Assembly: GCF_015461845.1 (NCBI RefSeq)
Contig: NZ_JACOPW010000008.1
Span: 124,001 to 188,000 of the forward strand
Length of the DNA: 64,000 nt
Direction: 5' to 3'
DNA from: Pseudomonas mucoides
GTDB taxonomy: Bacteria; Pseudomonadota; Gammaproteobacteria; Pseudomonadales; Pseudomonadaceae
The stretch's first letter is position 1. Every line of letters begins with the position of its first letter. Of this stretch, positions 61,765-64,000 are shown piece after piece. The notes under the pieces were generated by a model. It was not told the origin of the DNA. It searched no databases and saw nothing but the letters and a program-made list of their open reading frames with translations. Position numbers and translations under genes: made by a program.

Positions 61765-63630
61765 ATGGCATACGTTAACCCGTCCACACAGAGCATTAAA
61801 ACCTGTTTTCAAAGCCACTACTCGCTTCCATATTTTCAGCGAGAGTACAAATGGGAAACACGTCATTTTGCCGAGCTTCTTAACGACATACAAAATACCT
61901 TCATATTATGCTTTGACCCTACCCATGGGCGACAGGAGGTAGCCAATTACTTACCATATTTTTTGGGCTCAATTATTACATCCAAAGAGTCCGATGGCAA
62001 AAAACCTCTTATCGATGGACAACAACGGCTCACCTCCACCTTTCTTATACTTGCTTACCTTGAGAGATATCGAAAAGATAACGACATCAAAGATGCCGCA
62101 GACCTATCGACTTTACTTGGAAATTTAAGCTACGGAAAAATGGATTACTCTATCGAGTTTTCCGAGTCCAGAAAATTAATTTTCAATGCCTATTTAGACA
62201 ACAGTAAAGCTCTCGTTGATGCAATGCAAGATGCCGAAGACGTTGCAGACATAGACGATGGTGATAAAAAAATAATTGAAGCACTACGCACCACTGACTC
62301 TTTATTGGACGACACAGTTAGAGATGGCATTGCCTATTTCATAGACTATGTAAAAGAAAGAGTTTTGCTGATTGATATTTCTGTAGAAAGCGAGTCAGAA
62401 GCTCATCGCGTTTTTGTGACCATGAATGATAGAGGTTTACGCCTCGGCCCCATTGACTTACTTAAAGGCTTGATACTTTCTGAAATTAAAGTAGCCGCCG
62501 ATAGCCATTCTTGCCATGAAGCGTGGGTCGAGGTAATTCGAAAACTTCGGACCATTGATCCCGAAGAGGACTCGCTATTTTTCAGAAATTTATTTCGCGC
62601 ACAGTGGGCTAATACAATGAGGGGTAAGACGAAAGGCGATCCTGCAGGTGATTTCGACATAATCGGTGACTCTTACCATCGCTGGTTTGAGGATAACACG
62701 CAAGCACTTGGTTTAAATAATGCGGATGATTATGCAAGATTTGCAAAAGATGACATAACAAAATTCTCAGAAATCTATATATTTATAAAAAACGCAGAGA
62801 GTGAACTTAAAGTCGGTCACGAGTGCATCTACTACAATGCCTCAAGAAGATTTAGTTTCCAAGCAATGATTTTAATGGCTGCGATCAGCATCAACGACAC
62901 GACCACACAATGGCAAAACAAGATTAGAATCGCCTCACAATTTATTGATTTAGTGCTGACATCGCGCACCATTGATGGAAAAGCCAACAACTACGACAAC
63001 CTCAAAGAAATATCGTTCAATTTAGCTAAAGACTTTAGAAAAAAGGACTACCCTCAGCTTCTACAATACATTCAAACTGAGTGGCCTAAGTACTTCTCCA
63101 GCATTCCACGCTTAGACCAGTTCCGTTACACAAAAACAGATCGCTCAGACATACTATATATCCTTGCTAGGATTGCGTGTCATTTAGAAGATGCATTTTC
63201 ACTAACAAATAAGGTTGGATTCACAACATTCTGGCAGCGGGACAGAGGTTACAAGACTTTTGACATCGAACACCTTTTAAAAGACTCATTTGATACTACT
63301 GCGCTTCCAACAAATCACGGATTCACAGATGCAAAAGACTACGCCGACTCAAGAAATCTTTTAGGCGCACTTATTTTACTATCTCGTTCGCGGAACCGAT
63401 CCCTCCAGGATGATCCATATACTAAAAAGCTTCATGCTTACTCGTCAGAAAACATTCTGTCACAGTCCTTGTGCGACGGCTTTTATCAGAGCAATCCAAC
63501 CGTCACAACTTATCTTAAAGCGAACCCTCAAATTTGCTTAGTTAGTATTACAGACTTTGAGAAAGCCGACATCGGAAAACGAGCTGCAGTCTATATTGCA
63601 GTAGCACAACAAATCTGGAAAATGCCTTAA
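61765..63630 (+). CDS. DUF262-DUF1524 protein, probable GmrSD/SspE-type defence nuclease
   Basis: A 621-aa protein, strongly AT-rich compared with the chromosome around it. The N-terminal DUF262 (ParB/Srx-like NTPase) has QREYKW (25-30) and the nucleotide motif DGQQRLTS (84-91). The C-terminal DUF1524 (HNH-like nuclease) has the EH pair Glu502-His503 in FDIEHLLKDSF, Asn531 and Asn544, and a following Lys. In GmrSD, DUF262 and DUF1524 form one restriction enzyme against glucosylated phage DNA, and in SspE they sense phosphorothioated DNA; which modification is recognised here is unknown. ATG 61765 has AAGGA at 6 nt. No methyltransferase or dnd genes are visible to the right within the window. 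Confidence 0.85.
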   Translation: MAYVNPSTQSIKTCFQSHYSLPYFQREYKWETRHFAELLNDIQNTFILCFDPTHGRQEVANYLPYFLGSIITSKESDGKKPLIDGQQRLTSTFLILAYLERYRKDNDIKDAADLSTLLGNLSYGKMDYSIEFSESRKLIFNAYLDNSKALVDAMQDAEDVADIDDGDKKIIEALRTTDSLLDDTVRDGIAYFIDYVKERVLLIDISVESESEAHRVFVTMNDRGLRLGPIDLLKGLILSEIKVAADSHSCHEAWVEVIRKLRTIDPEEDSLFFRNLFRAQWANTMRGKTKGDPAGDFDIIGDSYHRWFEDNTQALGLNNADDYARFAKDDITKFSEIYIFIKNAESELKVGHECIYYNASRRFSFQAMILMAAISINDTTTQWQNKIRIASQFIDLVLTSRTIDGKANNYDNLKEISFNLAKDFRKKDYPQLLQYIQTEWPKYFSSIPRLDQFRYTKTDRSDILYILARIACHLEDAFSLTNKVGFTTFWQRDRGYKTFDIEHLLKDSFDTTALPTNHGFTDAKDYADSRNLLGALILLSRSRNRSLQDDPYTKKLHAYSSENILSQSLCDGFYQSNPTVTTYLKANPQICLVSITDFEKADIGKRAAVYIAVAQQIWKMP

Positions 63631-63639
63631 ACCAACTCC

Positions 63640-63667
63640 CTCCTTGCGACTAAATAGTCGCAAGGAG
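63640..63667. terminator. Hairpin after the DUF262 gene
   Basis: A perfect 11-bp stem ctccttgcgac/gtcgcaaggag with a TAAATA loop. There is no T run, so termination is likely but not certain. Confidence 0.6.
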
Positions 63668-63800
63668 CATACAAAGGTGCGCTATCTTTTTCGGCCACAA
63701 ATACTCATATTCCAAAAAATATGAACGGGCCAAAAGCGGAAACCCAGCGCCGTCTGGTTTCTGGCTCAGAAGAACGCACTTTGTTTGGGCAGATAGCCAT

Positions 63801-63989
63801 TCAGGCCTCTTGCCAGCGCAGCACTTGCGCCGAAGCCTCAACCCAAGACAAGCGGCAGCCCTCACGCTGCATGACCTCGTAGGTGGATGCGACGCGGCCA
63901 ACTGGAATAATGCGCGCTACGAGCAGCTGTTCCATCAGCCAAACCATTCCGTGTACCTTGATCTGCTCTGCGCGGGCAACCTCACTCAT
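63801..63989 (-). CDS. Small protein at the window edge
   Basis: A 62-aa open frame with a GGGA motif about 8 nt before its ATG. The sequence is helical and mildly basic (SEVARAEQIKVHGMVWLMEQLL) and ends WVEASAQVLRWQEA. No family is recognised. Since the gene lies in the island and is short, it is a tentative call. Confidence 0.4.
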   Translation of the reverse strand: MSEVARAEQIKVHGMVWLMEQLLVARIIPVGRVASTYEVMQREGCRLSWVEASAQVLRWQEA

Positions 63990-64000
63990 CGCACAGTCCC

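Noticed and set aside
63650..63901. 83-codon minus-strand frame near the right edge
   Set aside because: It overlaps the hairpin after the DUF262 gene and another better-supported frame, and its Cys/Arg-rich composition is not protein-like.

Overview
The window is a piece of a Pseudomonas chromosome, most likely from the P. fluorescens group. The evidence is the gene order (fbp, typA-thiI-glnA, ntrBC-trmL-secB-grx-gpmI-envC-ctpA, hisBHAF, mutY-yggX), the high GC content, and many intergenic inverted REP doublets of the fluorescens type. No identity search was possible; product names come from recognised motifs and family knowledge.

Layout. 1-13.6 kb: the 3' part of hutF (histidine degradation), two small lipoproteins including a Blc-type lipocalin, a PctA-like chemoreceptor, a DUF924 protein, fructose-1,6-bisphosphatase, a translationally coupled DUF2339/DUF3999 envelope pair, and glycogen phosphorylase. 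13.8-25.6 kb: a Cys-cluster protein, typA, thiI, then a nitrogen-control block of glnA, two DUF4124 proteins, ntrB-ntrC and a three-repeat non-coding RNA of the NrsZ type. Sigma-54 promoter motifs precede glnA, ntrB and the RNA. 25-32.5 kb: trmL, secB, grxC, an inner-membrane rhodanese-like protein, gpmI and the envC-ctpA-yibQ cell-wall cluster. 32.5-38.1 kb: a solitary solute-binding protein, a secreted trypsin-like protease with an unusual C-terminus, and the histidine cluster hisB-hisH-DUF2164-hisA-hisF. 38.4-44.5 kb: an OFA-type MFS transporter, a PanZ-like acetyltransferase, asmA-mutY-yggX (ATGA-coupled where mutY and yggX start) and tRNA-Phe. 44.8-51.7 kb: small variable genes, a decayed YhcG-type nuclease, a hydrolase, two paralogous basic-tailed small proteins, a vapBC toxin-antitoxin pair lying between two identical 45-bp terminators, and a GABA permease. 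52.2-57.7 kb: a polar amino-acid ABC transporter, a methyltransferase, an FkbM methyltransferase and tRNA-Thr.

From tRNA-Thr (57.66 kb) to the right edge lies the left part of a genomic island. It holds a P4-type integrase beside the tRNA, about 900 bp of structured non-coding DNA with DnaA-box-like motifs and a perfect 16-bp hairpin, a second and different tyrosine recombinase coupled by ATGA to a 91-aa partner, and an AT-rich DUF262-DUF1524 gene that resembles GmrSD/SspE-type anti-phage nucleases. The right end of the island is outside the window. The most promising places for new biology are this island, the vapBC cassette between duplicated terminators, the three-armed inverted-repeat element before gpmI, and the chemoreceptor that has lost one ligand-binding aspartate.
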